DNA of 64,000 nt, taken from Treponema saccharophilum DSM 2985. Lineage in GTDB: Bacteria > Spirochaetota > Spirochaetia > Treponematales > Treponemataceae. Shown here one piece after another: positions 26,804-36,436 of this stretch. A program made the position numbers and the translations under genes. Numbering within the stretch: position 1 is the first letter of the stretch; the number at the start of each line of letters is the position of its first letter. The notes under the pieces are model-generated. The model was not told where the DNA came from. It worked only from the letters and a program-made list of their open reading frames with translations, and ran no database searches. The stretch is taken from the NCBI RefSeq assembly GCF_000255555.1, contig NZ_AGRW01000055.1, positions 1-64,000 on the forward strand, given 5' to 3'.

Positions 26804-27865
26804 TTGAAATTTCTTGCTGTTGCTATTTCTTTTGTCGTCTTGTTCGCGCTGTGCCCCGTCATTACGGCGGTGTGCTGCAAATACGGATGGTACGACGAAA
26901 TAAACCCGAGAAAAATCCACAAGGAGAAGGTTCCGCGGCTCGGCGGCATCGCGATTTTTACGGGATTGCTTATTTCTGTAGCTTATTTTTCGGTTGTCGA
27001 TGACGGGAATTTTTCATTTGTGCTTCCGGCTTTTGTCGGCGGCATATTGGTGTTTGTGATGGGCATTCTCGACGATTTCCTCAATCTTCGCGCGCGCCTC
27101 AAATTTGCCGTGCAGATTGTCGCCGCGATAATAATGTCGCTCGGCGAGTGCTATTTCGACGAGATTTTCGGGTTCAAATTTCCCGTCCCGTGGATTACCG
27201 GGCGCGTGCTGACCGTTTTCTGGGTGATTTTCTTCATGAACGCGTACAATCTCATCGACGGAATCGACTGGTTGTGCAGCGGGCTTTCGTTCCTCGCGCT
27301 CGGGGCGATTTCCGTTATTTTCCTTTATAAAGGATTTGATGTCGGCGTCATCTCGCTGAGCCTGTGCGCCGCGATTCTCGGCTTCATGTTCTGGAACAAG
27401 CCCGACGCGAAGATTTTTTTGGGCGACGGCGGAAGCGAGACGCTGGGATACGCGATAGCGATTTTCCCGATGCTCCTTCAGGGCGACCCGGTTTTCAACT
27501 ACAACAAGATTATTCTCTGCGCGCTTCTTTCCGCGATTCCCTGCATCGATGTGTTCGCGGCGATTTTCAGGCGCGTCCGCGACAAACGCTCGATTTTCAG
27601 CTCGGACAGGGGGCACATTCACCACAAGCTGCTGAACATCGGATTCTCGCGCGGCTCAATTCTCGTTTTTCTTCTTACGTTCCAGTTTTTGATTTCATGC
27701 GTTGCCGTGATGACGCTTTTCATAACGAGGGATATCGGTCTCATGCTGATTGCGTCCGTATTTTCGTTCGTCATACTGTTCTTCATAACGATTCACTACA
27801 TAAACCGCGCCGTGAACATCAAGATGCGCGGGCATCTCGCTGATTGCCCGCAAAAAGAGCATTGA
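26804..27865 (+). CDS. Undecaprenyl-phosphate N-acetylhexosamine 1-phosphate transferase (WecA/TagO/MraY-like)
   Basis: A 353-residue polytopic membrane enzyme that transfers a sugar-1-phosphate from a UDP-sugar to undecaprenyl phosphate, the first step of a surface glycan. Visible motifs are RKIHKEKVPRLGG, GILDDFLNLRARLKF (catalytic Asp pair), NAYNLIDGIDWL, FLGDGGSETLG and HIHHKLLNIG, the last favouring WecA/TagO over MraY. The start is TTG 26804 with TGGAGAG about 7 bp upstream. manC follows and probably shares the transcript. Confidence 0.92.
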   Translation: MKFLAVAISFVVLFALCPVITAVCCKYGWYDEINPRKIHKEKVPRLGGIAIFTGLLISVAYFSVVDDGNFSFVLPAFVGGILVFVMGILDDFLNLRARLKFAVQIVAAIIMSLGECYFDEIFGFKFPVPWITGRVLTVFWVIFFMNAYNLIDGIDWLCSGLSFLALGAISVIFLYKGFDVGVISLSLCAAILGFMFWNKPDAKIFLGDGGSETLGYAIAIFPMLLQGDPVFNYNKIILCALLSAIPCIDVFAAIFRRVRDKRSIFSSDRGHIHHKLLNIGFSRGSILVFLLTFQFLISCVAVMTLFITRDIGLMLIASVFSFVILFFITIHYINRAVNIKMRGHLADCPQKEH

Positions 27866-27909
27866 CAAAAAGCGTGTCGCTGCACAAACGCGAAAAGGAG
27901 TTTTTTTTG

Positions 27910-29334
27910 ATGAAGTTGATTCCAGTTGTCTTGTCCGGTGGAAGCGGAAGCCGTCTTTGGCCGCTTTCAAGGATGAATTTTCCGAAGCAGTTCCTCAGCC
28001 TTGTGTCCGATTCGTCGATGATTCAGGACACTGTCTCGCGCTTGTCGGGGCTTTCTGTCGATTCCCCGATTGTCGTCTGCAATGAGGGGCACCGTTTTGT
28101 CGTGGCGGAACAGCTCGCGAAAATCGGAATCGAAAAGCCGTCGATTCTTCTTGAGCCGGCGGCAAGAAACACGGCCCCCGCGATTGTCGCGGCGTGCCTG
28201 CATGCGATGGCGCGGGACAAGGATGCGGTCGTCGCCGTTCTTCCCGCAGACCATTGCATAAAGAATACGGACGCGTTCACCGCTGCGATGGAGAAAGCGG
28301 TGAACGTCGCGCAGAAATGTTCCCTCGTCACGTTCGGCGTCATCCCGACGTTTGCGGCGACGGGATACGGGTACATAAACATAACGGAGGGCAGCAGCGA
28401 CGGAAATTCGCTTGCGATTGAGCGGTTCGTCGAAAAGCCTGATGCGGAAACGGCTTCCGGATACCTCAAAAGCTACCGCGAGAACGGGGACTTTTTCTGG
28501 AACAGCGGGATGTTCGTGTTCCGCGCGGAGACGCTGATTTCCGAGATGAATGAATTCGAGCCTGAAATTGTCGCGAACACGAAAAAATCGATGGAGAACG
28601 CCGTCGTCGACTTGGATTTCATCCGCCTTGAGAATGATTCGTTCTCGCTCAACAAATCGATTTCGATCGACTACGCGGTGATGGAGCGCACGAGAAAAGG
28701 GCGCGTCGTTCCGCTCGATGCGGGTTGGAGCGATGTCGGCTCGTGGTCGTCGCTGTGGGATGTTCTCGGCAAGGACGAGGACGGAAACGTGTTCCGCGGC
28801 AACGTCGTTTCCGACAACGTGAAGAATTCGTTCGTCTACGGAAAAAACCGCGTCGTTGCCGCTGTCGGCGTCGAGGATGTCGTCGTCGTCGATACGAAGG
28901 ACGCTCTTCTCGTCGCCGACAGGACGCGCGCCGAGGACGTCAAGAAAATAGTCGATTCCCTCAAGGAAAAAGGCGTTCCGTGCGCGACCGAAAGCAACGT
29001 CGGATATCGGCCGTGGGGCGTTTACGAGACGATTGAGCTTGGCAGCCGATTCCGCGTGAAGCACATAACCGTAAAGCCGGGACAGAAATTGTCCGTCCAG
29101 ATGCACTATCACCGGGCGGAGCACTGGATTGTCGTTTCGGGAACGGCGAAAGTGCGGAACGGCGACAAGGAATTCATCCTTTCTGAGAACCAGTCGACGT
29201 TCATACCGCTCGGGACAGTCCACGCTATCGAGAATCCCGGAAAGATGCCGCTTGAATTCATCGAGGTGCAGTCGGGAAGTTATCTTGAGGAAGACGATAT
29301 CGTTCGCTTCGAGGACAAGTACGGCAGATGCTGA
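27910..29334 (+). CDS. manC: Mannose-1-phosphate guanylyltransferase / mannose-6-phosphate isomerase
   Basis: Makes GDP-mannose for glycan synthesis. The 474-residue protein has the nucleotidyltransferase signature LSGGSGSRLWPLSR and FVEKPDA in the N-terminal domain (about 1-340). The C-terminal type II isomerase cupin (about 350-474) has RPWGVYETIELGSRFRVKHI and the metal motif QMHYHRAEHW. ATG 27910 follows AAAGGAG at a nine-base spacing; the longer frame from 27844 is not supported. Its stop overlaps the next start (ATGCTGA). Confidence 0.94.
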   Translation: MKLIPVVLSGGSGSRLWPLSRMNFPKQFLSLVSDSSMIQDTVSRLSGLSVDSPIVVCNEGHRFVVAEQLAKIGIEKPSILLEPAARNTAPAIVAACLHAMARDKDAVVAVLPADHCIKNTDAFTAAMEKAVNVAQKCSLVTFGVIPTFAATGYGYINITEGSSDGNSLAIERFVEKPDAETASGYLKSYRENGDFFWNSGMFVFRAETLISEMNEFEPEIVANTKKSMENAVVDLDFIRLENDSFSLNKSISIDYAVMERTRKGRVVPLDAGWSDVGSWSSLWDVLGKDEDGNVFRGNVVSDNVKNSFVYGKNRVVAAVGVEDVVVVDTKDALLVADRTRAEDVKKIVDSLKEKGVPCATESNVGYRPWGVYETIELGSRFRVKHITVKPGQKLSVQMHYHRAEHWIVVSGTAKVRNGDKEFILSENQSTFIPLGTVHAIENPGKMPLEFIEVQSGSYLEEDDIVRFEDKYGRC

Positions 29335-30788
29335 GGACGCTCCTCCGTATTTCATTCAAGAATATCGTCTCGCGGAAAAGCTCGGCCGTAATCGTCGCGT
29401 TCATTTCGTTTGCGGTCGCGCTTCTTTCCGTGACGAACGCTGTTTTCGACAGCACGGAAAAGGGCGTCCGCGAATCGTTTTCGGCGAGTTTTACGGGCGA
29501 TGTCGTTGTCCGCCCGAAGAGTTTCGTGTCGCTGAGCCTTTTCGGGGACGAGACGCCGATTACGGGGGAATTCACTTCGATTCCGATTCTTGAGCGTTTT
29601 TCCGAAATCGAGGAAAGGGCGCGGAACATGCGCTTTTTTTCTTCGTGCGTCCCGCAGCTTTCCGGGCGCGTCCTTATGGAATTCTTTCCCGACGGCGGGA
29701 ATGCGGCGCGTTTTCCCGTCCATCTCTTCGGCGTGGAATTCGCCCGTTATTTTTCCGTGATGGATTCGCTTTCCGTTGTCGAAGGCGCGCTTCCGGCCAG
29801 CGGGGAGAAGGGAATCGCGATTTCCGATTCCGTCGCGGCGAAATTCGGGTGCGGGGTCGGCGACATCGTGCAGTTTTCCGTTGCGGACGGTTTTTCGTTC
29901 AGGATTCGCGCCGTTCCGGTCGTGGCGGTTTATTCCTATCCGTCAGCCGGCGGCGAGTCCGTCCTTTCGAAAATCGCGCTCGTCGATGACGGAACGCTCC
30001 GTGAGCTTCTCGCGGTCGGCGCGGGCACCGAACCTTCCGATGCCGGTTCGCCGCAGGAAGACGAAAATGCGGGCGACGCGTTCGATTTCGAGACGATTTT
30101 TGACGGGGCGGAGGATTTTTTCGTGGAGGAAAGCTCCGAAGAGGATGTTCCGCCTGTGGAAATGCAGCAGGAGGAAAGCGAAATACCGGAAATTGACGGC
30201 GGAACGTGGCATTTCCTTGTCATCAAGCTTTCCGATTCGTCAAAAGCATCTTCTGCAATCGCGAATCTCAATTCTTTTTTCCGCCATAACGGGATAAGCG
30301 CGGAGGCGGTCGGCTGGAGGCAGGCTGCGGGAAGCACAGCGTTCTATCTCTACATCCTGCGCCTTGTCCTCAACGCGGGAATAATCATCATCCTCGTCGC
30401 GGGGCTTATCGTCGTGAACAACACGCTCGTCGTCAACGTCCTCGACAGAACGCGGGAAATCGGGACGATGCGCGCAATCGGGGCGTCGAGGAATTACATC
30501 CGCGCGGAATGTTTTTTTGAGACGGGAATGCTCGCGTCATCCGCAGGCGTTTTCGGGCTTGTTCTGGGGACGCTCATCTGCGCGCTCGTCAATTCCGCCG
30601 GAATTTCGTTCGAGAACGATTTTCTGATACAGCTGTTCGGAAGCGGCTCGCTCGTCACGGAAATTTCTGCGGGAACGGCGTTCTATTCGTTCGCGTTCGC
30701 GTTTTTCCTCGGTGCCGTCGCGTGGATTCATCCGTCGGCGGTCGTTTTGCGGATTCGCCTTGTCGATGCGATGACTTCGGCGAAGTAG
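29328..30788 (+). CDS. FtsX-like ABC transporter permease
   Basis: A 486-residue MacB/LolC-type permease with one N-terminal transmembrane helix (about 18-40), a long periplasmic domain, and three C-terminal helices. The typical cytoplasmic loop VLDRTREIGTMRAIGASR is present. An acidic insertion rich in Glu and Asp at about 225-290 is unusual. Such permeases usually move lipoproteins to the outer membrane or act mechanically on periplasmic substrates. It overlaps the manC stop and is followed by a second permease of the same class. Confidence 0.88.
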   Translation: MLRTLLRISFKNIVSRKSSAVIVAFISFAVALLSVTNAVFDSTEKGVRESFSASFTGDVVVRPKSFVSLSLFGDETPITGEFTSIPILERFSEIEERARNMRFFSSCVPQLSGRVLMEFFPDGGNAARFPVHLFGVEFARYFSVMDSLSVVEGALPASGEKGIAISDSVAAKFGCGVGDIVQFSVADGFSFRIRAVPVVAVYSYPSAGGESVLSKIALVDDGTLRELLAVGAGTEPSDAGSPQEDENAGDAFDFETIFDGAEDFFVEESSEEDVPPVEMQQEESEIPEIDGGTWHFLVIKLSDSSKASSAIANLNSFFRHNGISAEAVGWRQAAGSTAFYLYILRLVLNAGIIIILVAGLIVVNNTLVVNVLDRTREIGTMRAIGASRNYIRAECFFETGMLASSAGVFGLVLGTLICALVNSAGISFENDFLIQLFGSGSLVTEISAGTAFYSFAFAFFLGAVAWIHPSAVVLRIRLVDAMTSAK

Positions 30789-30797
30789 GGGGCGGAT

Positions 30798-32084
30798 ATG
30801 GCTTTTATGGTAAAAATGGCGCTCAGGTCTCTTGTTTTCCGTCGCCGGCAGTTTTCCTCGCTTTTTTTTGTCTGCGTTTTCGGCGCGGGCGTTTCCCTTG
30901 CGAGCCTTTTTTTGTGCCGCGGGATGAACGCTGCCCTCCGCGAGAAAGCGCGCGTGTATTTCGGCGGCGACTACGTCGTTTCGGGCGGCACAAGCGCTCT
31001 CTCGATTCCGGACGCGAAGCGGATAACGGAACTTGTCCGGGACGCATTTCCGGATGGCTCCGTCGTTTCGGAGCGGTTCAACATGCTCGCGTGGAGTTCC
31101 TCGCTGTTTTTCGACGGAACGGAGGCGCACGTCCGCGTCATAAACGGAATCGATTTTGATTCCGAAACTGCGCTCCTTTCGACGATGAATTTTTCTGCGG
31201 GCGGATTTTTTTCTTCCGGCGAGATGATGGCGCGTCACGGAATCCTGCTTTCCCGTCCGGTTTCCGAAAAACTCGGCTGCACTGTCGGCTCGCGCGTCAC
31301 GTTCCTCACGCGGCTTCCGAGCGGATTCCTGAACACCGTCGAATTCGAGGTCACGGGCATTTTCAGCGACTCGAGCATTTTCGGGATGTATACGGCATAT
31401 GCGGACAAGTCCGTCCTCATGGAATCGTGCGGGATGGAAAGCGGTTGGGCGAACAGGATATGCGTCCAGCTTCCGGAAGGAAAAACCGCCGACGTGGAGG
31501 CAATCCGCGAGAAGCTTTCGGAAAAAATCGAGATGTTCCCCATCGTCTCCGACAAAAACGAATTCTACGACATGCTCGGCTCGTTCAGCGTGGAGACGTT
31601 CGCGATTTTCCCGCTCGACGCGTATCTCGGCGACGTTGAGATTATGGAAGTCGCGATGGACGGCGTGACGATGTTCGTCATAATCGTGCTCGTCGTCATC
31701 GTAGTCGTCGGCATCGGAAGCTCGTACAAGGTCATAGTGATGAAGCGGATAAACGAAATCGGCGTCTATATGGCAATCGGCATGGGGAAGGCGGCGGTCA
31801 CCGGCGTCCTTTCGCTCGAGGCGTTTTTCCTGCTCGTCGCGGGGTGCGCCGGCGGGCTGGCATTTTCGGGCGTCATCTGCGCGGTTATGCGGCTTTTCGA
31901 TTTCTCGTTCGTTCCTTCGTTCGACATTTTCCTTTCGGACGGATGCCTGAATTTCAGTTTCGATATGCTCGGCTGCGCTGCCGTCATCGCTGCCGTCGTT
32001 TTCGTGACGCTTCTCGTCGTCGTGCAGTCCGTGTGGAAGTCGGTGCGGATAATGCCCGTCGATGCGCTTGCGAACATGGAATAG
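30798..32084 (+). CDS. FtsX-like ABC transporter permease
   Basis: A 428-residue protein of the same class, with an N-terminal helix, a periplasmic core and three C-terminal helices. The conserved loop VIVMKRINEIGVYMAIGMG marks the family. With the preceding gene it would form a LolC/LolE-like heterodimer. No ATP-binding subunit is encoded next to them, which is unusual, since LolD normally sits in the same operon. GGGGGCGG precedes ATG 30798. Confidence 0.87.
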   Translation: MAFMVKMALRSLVFRRRQFSSLFFVCVFGAGVSLASLFLCRGMNAALREKARVYFGGDYVVSGGTSALSIPDAKRITELVRDAFPDGSVVSERFNMLAWSSSLFFDGTEAHVRVINGIDFDSETALLSTMNFSAGGFFSSGEMMARHGILLSRPVSEKLGCTVGSRVTFLTRLPSGFLNTVEFEVTGIFSDSSIFGMYTAYADKSVLMESCGMESGWANRICVQLPEGKTADVEAIREKLSEKIEMFPIVSDKNEFYDMLGSFSVETFAIFPLDAYLGDVEIMEVAMDGVTMFVIIVLVVIVVVGIGSSYKVIVMKRINEIGVYMAIGMGKAAVTGVLSLEAFFLLVAGCAGGLAFSGVICAVMRLFDFSFVPSFDIFLSDGCLNFSFDMLGCAAVIAAVVFVTLLVVVQSVWKSVRIMPVDALANME

Positions 32085-32156
32085 ATGGTCCGGCGTTACC
32101 GCTCTCCGGGGTTTTTGTTTTGACTTTTTGTCGGTTCCGGCACGAAAAATCAGTAA

Positions 32157-32188
32157 ACCTGTTCGGAAATTTCAGTTTCCGAACAGGT
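32157..32188. repeat. 32-bp palindromic element (short form)
   Basis: ACCTGTTCGGAAA and its exact complement flank TTTCAG, giving a 13-bp stem in the gap before the LolA-like gene. Related forms are at 43726-43753, 43978-44009 and, with an internal insert, 46984-47101. No T-run follows, so it is more a dispersed repeat than a terminator. Confidence 0.85.
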
Positions 32189-32216
32189 CTCGTTTCATAT
32201 TTTGGAGGTTCGTTTT

Positions 32217-33023
32217 ATGAAAAAGTTTTTTGGATGTGCGCTCGCCCTTTTCTCCGTTGCGTCGCTTATCCCGTCGTTTGCCGTGACGAGAGCGGAGGCG
32301 GAATCGCTGCTGAAGAAGGCTGAGGAATCCACCGCGTTTTACGGGACGGATTTCCGCGGCTCGTACAAAATCGAGCAGACAAGGCCGGGCGAGAAAGCAA
32401 AATCGTTCGAGGCGGTGATGTACAGGCGTGACAGCGCGGCAAAATGGACGATTCTCCTTACCGGTCCGTCGAGCGAGAAGGGAAAAGGGTATTTGCAGAC
32501 GGATTCGAACATATGGTTCTACGACCCGCACGACAACCGGTTCACGTTCTCAAGCGCGAGCGACCAGTTCCGCGACACAAACGCCAACAATTCCGATTTC
32601 GGGCCGCAGTCGTATTATTCGGGATACGACATCGTAAGCTATTCCGACAGCAAGCTCGGGAGCTACGACTGCGTCCTTTTTGATTTGAAGGCGAAAGCGG
32701 GCGCAAAAAACATCGATTATTCGCGGCTTCGGCTTTGGGTGACGAAAAATGACGGGCTCACTCGCAAAAAGGAAGATTACAGTGATTCGGGGATGAAGCT
32801 CCGCACGACAGGGATTCCGTCGTATCAGAACGTTCTTGGCGGAAAAAGCGCGTTCAGCGTTCCCGTCAAAATGGTTATTCTGGACAACCTCAAAGGAAAA
32901 AAGCGTTCCGACGGAAAAATCGAGAACGAGAGCACGACGATTTCCATATCGAACGTGAAATTCGAGTCGGTCGACGACACCGTCTATACGAAACCGTATC
33001 TTGAGATGATGAGCGCGAGGTAG
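32217..33023 (+). CDS. LolA-like outer membrane lipoprotein-sorting protein
   Basis: A 268-residue exported protein with a signal peptide (about 1-22). The fold pattern is that of the LolA/LolB-like family: FRGSYKIEQTRPGEK, then WTILLTGPSSEKGKGYLQTDSNIWFYDP and a series of beta strands forming the lipid-holding half barrel. It probably carries lipoproteins or lipids between the two FtsX-like permeases and the outer membrane. ATG 32217 follows GGAGG; an upstream TTG at 32202 lies inside that ribosome site. Confidence 0.82.
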   Translation: MKKFFGCALALFSVASLIPSFAVTRAEAESLLKKAEESTAFYGTDFRGSYKIEQTRPGEKAKSFEAVMYRRDSAAKWTILLTGPSSEKGKGYLQTDSNIWFYDPHDNRFTFSSASDQFRDTNANNSDFGPQSYYSGYDIVSYSDSKLGSYDCVLFDLKAKAGAKNIDYSRLRLWVTKNDGLTRKKEDYSDSGMKLRTTGIPSYQNVLGGKSAFSVPVKMVILDNLKGKKRSDGKIENESTTISISNVKFESVDDTVYTKPYLEMMSAR

Positions 33024-33025
33024 CG

Positions 33026-34420
33026 ATGAGCAAGCTGCGGATTCTGCCGTTTGCCGCCGCGTTGTTCTTCTGCGCGTACGGCGCGTTTTCGGATGAGGAT
33101 GATGCCGGATTCGTGACGTTCGGCGAGGAGTCGTTCGGGGAATGGGACGGCGATTCTTCCGACATCGATATCATTTTCGGGGGGGCGTCCGATTACGACA
33201 CTGCCGTCGAGACCGTCGTCGAGTCGGAGCAGCCGTCCGTGACGATTGGCGCGGGCGGATTTTTCGTTCCGCTGACGTTTTCCGGAAGCCTTGAGGGAAG
33301 CCTCGGCTACGGGTACATCAAAAACCTCGACTCGGAAGCGGAAAGCCCCGGCAATTCCGCGTATTTCAACCTTACGAACTACCTGTATTTTACGGCGCGT
33401 CCGGACAAATACCTTTCCGTGCGGGGCGCGTTCAAAACCGAGATGCCGAAATCGGGAAGCGCATCCGTCGTCTCGGCAAATTTCTCGCTGTACGAGCTTT
33501 ACATGACGTACCTGCTTTTCGACAGGATTTATATAAACGCCGGAAAAAAGACGACGACGTGGGGAAACATCAGGCTTTTCAGCAACGACGACGATTTTTC
33601 GAAAGCGGATACGGACGCGCTCTTCACGAACATATTGTCCGACAGCCTCGGGGGAATTTCCGGGAGCGTGACGGTTCCGCTTCCGTGGCTGCAATCGAAC
33701 GTTTCTGCGGTCGCCCTTCTTTCTGACGAGCTTTTCGCGTCTGGCGGCTCGACGACATCGCTTGAGCAGACTTCCGTAAGCCCCGCGCTCATGTCGTATG
33801 CGTTTTCGTTCGACTGCATCGTGCGCGGATTCCTCCTCACGTTCGAGGCGAGAAAATTCCCCAGCAGGAGCCGGCTTGAGGAGCTTGACGGGGCGAATTC
33901 GACACATTTCGTCGACACGTTCCACCAGTACCCGATTTTGGGATTCGAGGTCAAGAAAACTGTTTTCGGGTTTGACATTTACGGGCAGGAGCTTGTCCGC
34001 ATTTTCGACGTCGGCTCGCTGAAAAATGCGTTCGGCGGGGATTTTTCTTCGGTTCAGAAACTTTCGACGACGGGCGGATTCTACAGATGGTGGGATTTGT
34101 CGGCGTGCAGCTTCGGCTTCAACGCGGAATTCCAGAGCGTGTTCAACCATCTCGACAACAACGGCGGCGTGGTGAACGACGTCGTGAACAGGCTCGCGTT
34201 CGAGGGCGGCGTGAAGCGGCTCGGTTCCGGGCACGACTGGCGCGTTCTCGGAAAACTCATCCACAATTTCACGGAATCGTCGGGGGTCTTGACGGTTGCC
34301 GTCACGAATTCCGGGATTCTTCCACATGCGGACTGGCGGACGGGCGTGGAATATTCATACGGGGATGACGAAAAGAAGATTACGCTCGGCTCGTACGTGA
34401 AACTGAATTTGTCGTATTAG
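33026..34420 (+). CDS. Outer-membrane beta-barrel protein
   Basis: A 464-residue protein with a signal peptide (1-22) and an acidic N-terminal segment. From about residue 70 it has alternating amphipathic strands rich in Tyr, Phe and Gly, ending in aromatic YVKLNLSY, a typical barrel C-terminus. It starts two bases after the LolA-like gene. In spirochaetes such barrels accompany LolA-like proteins and FtsX permeases, so the four genes may form one envelope-trafficking operon. A porin-like role is likely; the substrate is unknown. Confidence 0.75.
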   Translation: MSKLRILPFAAALFFCAYGAFSDEDDAGFVTFGEESFGEWDGDSSDIDIIFGGASDYDTAVETVVESEQPSVTIGAGGFFVPLTFSGSLEGSLGYGYIKNLDSEAESPGNSAYFNLTNYLYFTARPDKYLSVRGAFKTEMPKSGSASVVSANFSLYELYMTYLLFDRIYINAGKKTTTWGNIRLFSNDDDFSKADTDALFTNILSDSLGGISGSVTVPLPWLQSNVSAVALLSDELFASGGSTTSLEQTSVSPALMSYAFSFDCIVRGFLLTFEARKFPSRSRLEELDGANSTHFVDTFHQYPILGFEVKKTVFGFDIYGQELVRIFDVGSLKNAFGGDFSSVQKLSTTGGFYRWWDLSACSFGFNAEFQSVFNHLDNNGGVVNDVVNRLAFEGGVKRLGSGHDWRVLGKLIHNFTESSGVLTVAVTNSGILPHADWRTGVEYSYGDDEKKITLGSYVKLNLSY

Positions 34421-34456
34421 CGGGCGGAAAATCGCATATATTCGTTGGACGGAATA

Positions 34457-35530
34457 ATGAAAAACCAGAGAAACAGGTACAACAGGATTCTTCTGATTGA
34501 CAGGATGATTGCTTCCGGCGACATGCCGACGATAAGCGAGCTTTTGGGCGCGCTGGAGAATGCGGGAATGGGCGTGAACCGCTCGACGTTGTGGCGCGAC
34601 CTTCAGGTTCTCGAAAACGAATACAACGCGCCTCTCGACAAGAAGGATTATATTGCCGGAAACGAGCGGCGGACGGGATACATCTACACGTCGAAAACGT
34701 TCCGTGTTCCCGCGATGATTTCGAGCGAGGAGAAGATAAAATCGGCGCAGATGATGGCGAGCCTTCTCGATTCGATACGCGGGACGCAGGTTTACGACGA
34801 GGCGAAGGAAGTAATCGACGAGCTTTCGACGGAGGTTCCCGTTACCGATGCGACCGGGACGGCCCCGCTGAAAATCTCCCGCGACGCCAGGATAATATTC
34901 ATCGGCTCCCCGTGCGTGCCGATTCCAGACGATACGTGGAACGCCATCCGCGACGCGATAAATGCGAACCAGCTTCTGAAATTCTCGTACAGAAAAATCG
35001 GCGATGACGGATGCCGCCCCGTTTCCGTGCGGACGGTCGAGCCGTACCAGCTCATATTCAGCCGCGGAAACTGGCATTTGTGGTGCTTCGATTATTCGAG
35101 GAAGGCGCGGCGGCTTTTCAACCTGCACGAGATGAGCGATGTCCGCGCCCGCGATTCCTCGAAGAAGAACGAATTCGTCCTCCCGAACGATTTCGATTTC
35201 CGCCTTCAGACTCCGGGTTTTTTCGGGACGTTCCACACGAACAGCGAATGCCGCATAAAAATCAGGCTTTCCGGGTACGCGGCAAAATACGCGCGCATAC
35301 GCATGTGGGGCGGCGCGCAGACGATTGAGGACGAGTCCGGCGGAAAAATCGTCCTTTCGTTCACGACGACGCAGTTCTCGCCGGAAAACTGCGCCGCGCT
35401 CGGAAGCCCTGTCCTCACGTGGATTCTGGGCTGGGGCGACGAGGCTGTCCCGCTTTCGCCGCCGGAGCTTGTCTCGTTGTGGCGCGCGAAGGTGGAGTCG
35501 ATGGCGCGGATTGCCTCGTCGATTTCCTAG
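34457..35530 (+). CDS. HTH-WYL transcriptional regulator
   Basis: A 357-residue regulator. Residues about 1-60 form a winged helix-turn-helix (LLIDRMIASGDMPTISELL then RSTLWRDLQVLENEYNAP). Residues about 150-235 form a WYL domain, with VEPYQLIFSRGNWHLWCFDY in place of the usual Trp-Tyr-Leu strand, followed by a WCX-like C-terminal extension. WYL proteins bind nucleotides or nucleic acid and often control stress or defence genes, but no target is evident. ATG 34457 is chosen over TTG 34445. Its stop codon overlaps that of the next gene on the opposite strand at CTAG. Confidence 0.86.
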   Translation: MKNQRNRYNRILLIDRMIASGDMPTISELLGALENAGMGVNRSTLWRDLQVLENEYNAPLDKKDYIAGNERRTGYIYTSKTFRVPAMISSEEKIKSAQMMASLLDSIRGTQVYDEAKEVIDELSTEVPVTDATGTAPLKISRDARIIFIGSPCVPIPDDTWNAIRDAINANQLLKFSYRKIGDDGCRPVSVRTVEPYQLIFSRGNWHLWCFDYSRKARRLFNLHEMSDVRARDSSKKNEFVLPNDFDFRLQTPGFFGTFHTNSECRIKIRLSGYAAKYARIRMWGGAQTIEDESGGKIVLSFTTTQFSPENCAALGSPVLTWILGWGDEAVPLSPPELVSLWRAKVESMARIASSIS

Positions 35531-36261
35531 CGGATTGTTTTCGTGAACCTGACTTTCCTGCCGTTCTTCAGCGCGTGCAGGAAATCGACGCTTTCGTTTA
35601 TGTGACCGATTTTCGTTCCCTTGATTTTCGTCGCCGCGCCGTAATCTCCGAGGAACATCACGATTCTGTTGCTCGTGTCGAGAAAAACGTCGCCCTTTTC
35701 GGCTTCGTTCGACGCGTTGAAAAGGGATTTGTCGGCTTCCGCGATTTCCTTCAAATCGACGAAATAGATTCCGGCGTTTTCGTAGATTTCATCTGTGCCG
35801 AATTCGATTTCCGTTCCGGCGGGAAGAAATTCCATCTGCGCGAAAATGCACGCTCCACCGTCGATGTGGTTCGCTTTTGTCGGGGAGGCGAACTCGATTG
35901 TCGCGCGGAGGTTCTTGTCGGAACGGATTACGGCAGTCCGCCGTTCCCACGTCTCTCCGCCATTCCACGGGCGCCCGTATACGAATTCGACGGCCGTCTC
36001 GCCTTCCTTCTTGCAGCGGAACGTGAGCGTCTGCGTGCCGCCGGCACCGACGATGTTCTTTTTTGTTTTGTCCTGCTCGTACGTGTCGGATTCGAGAACG
36101 GCGACAGATGTGTCCTCGATTCGCGCCGTCCATCGTGCGCCTGTTGTCGGATTCGACGCAAGCGACACGGAAACGGACGTTCCTTCGACGTTCGTGCTTG
36201 CGCATCCCCCGAAAATTCCGAATACGATAGAAGACAGCGCAAACAGAATTGCTTTTCCCAT
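35527..36261 (-). CDS. Lipoprotein with chagasin-like (I42) inhibitor domain and cyclophilin-like domain
   Basis: A 244-residue lipoprotein (Cys20 after IFGG). Residues about 27-115 carry the three loops of chagasin-family cysteine-peptidase inhibitors: NPTTG at 37-41, GAGG at 72-75, and RPW at 97-99. Residues about 120-244 resemble the small cyclophilin-like domain (GDVFLDTSNRIVMFLGDYG, then TKIGHINE). The first half should block papain-type peptidases. The second has no known activity. The pairing suggests an envelope-anchored guard against host or self cysteine peptidases. Confidence 0.8.
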   Translation of the reverse strand: MGKAILFALSSIVFGIFGGCASTNVEGTSVSVSLASNPTTGARWTARIEDTSVAVLESDTYEQDKTKKNIVGAGGTQTLTFRCKKEGETAVEFVYGRPWNGGETWERRTAVIRSDKNLRATIEFASPTKANHIDGGACIFAQMEFLPAGTEIEFGTDEIYENAGIYFVDLKEIAEADKSLFNASNEAEKGDVFLDTSNRIVMFLGDYGAATKIKGTKIGHINESVDFLHALKNGRKVRFTKTIR

Positions 36262-36436
36262 TTTTGCTCCCCGCGGCTTTCCGCCGCTTTTGTTTTCGCC
36301 CGAAACTGTATCACAGATGGCGGTTCTTGATACTGTTTTATTCGCTTCACAAACGGGGCGTTATCATATAAGATTTTGTTCAGTTCGGCTTATTGCCCGG
36401 GCGAATTTTTTTCTATCTTAAACTGGAGAAAACAAA

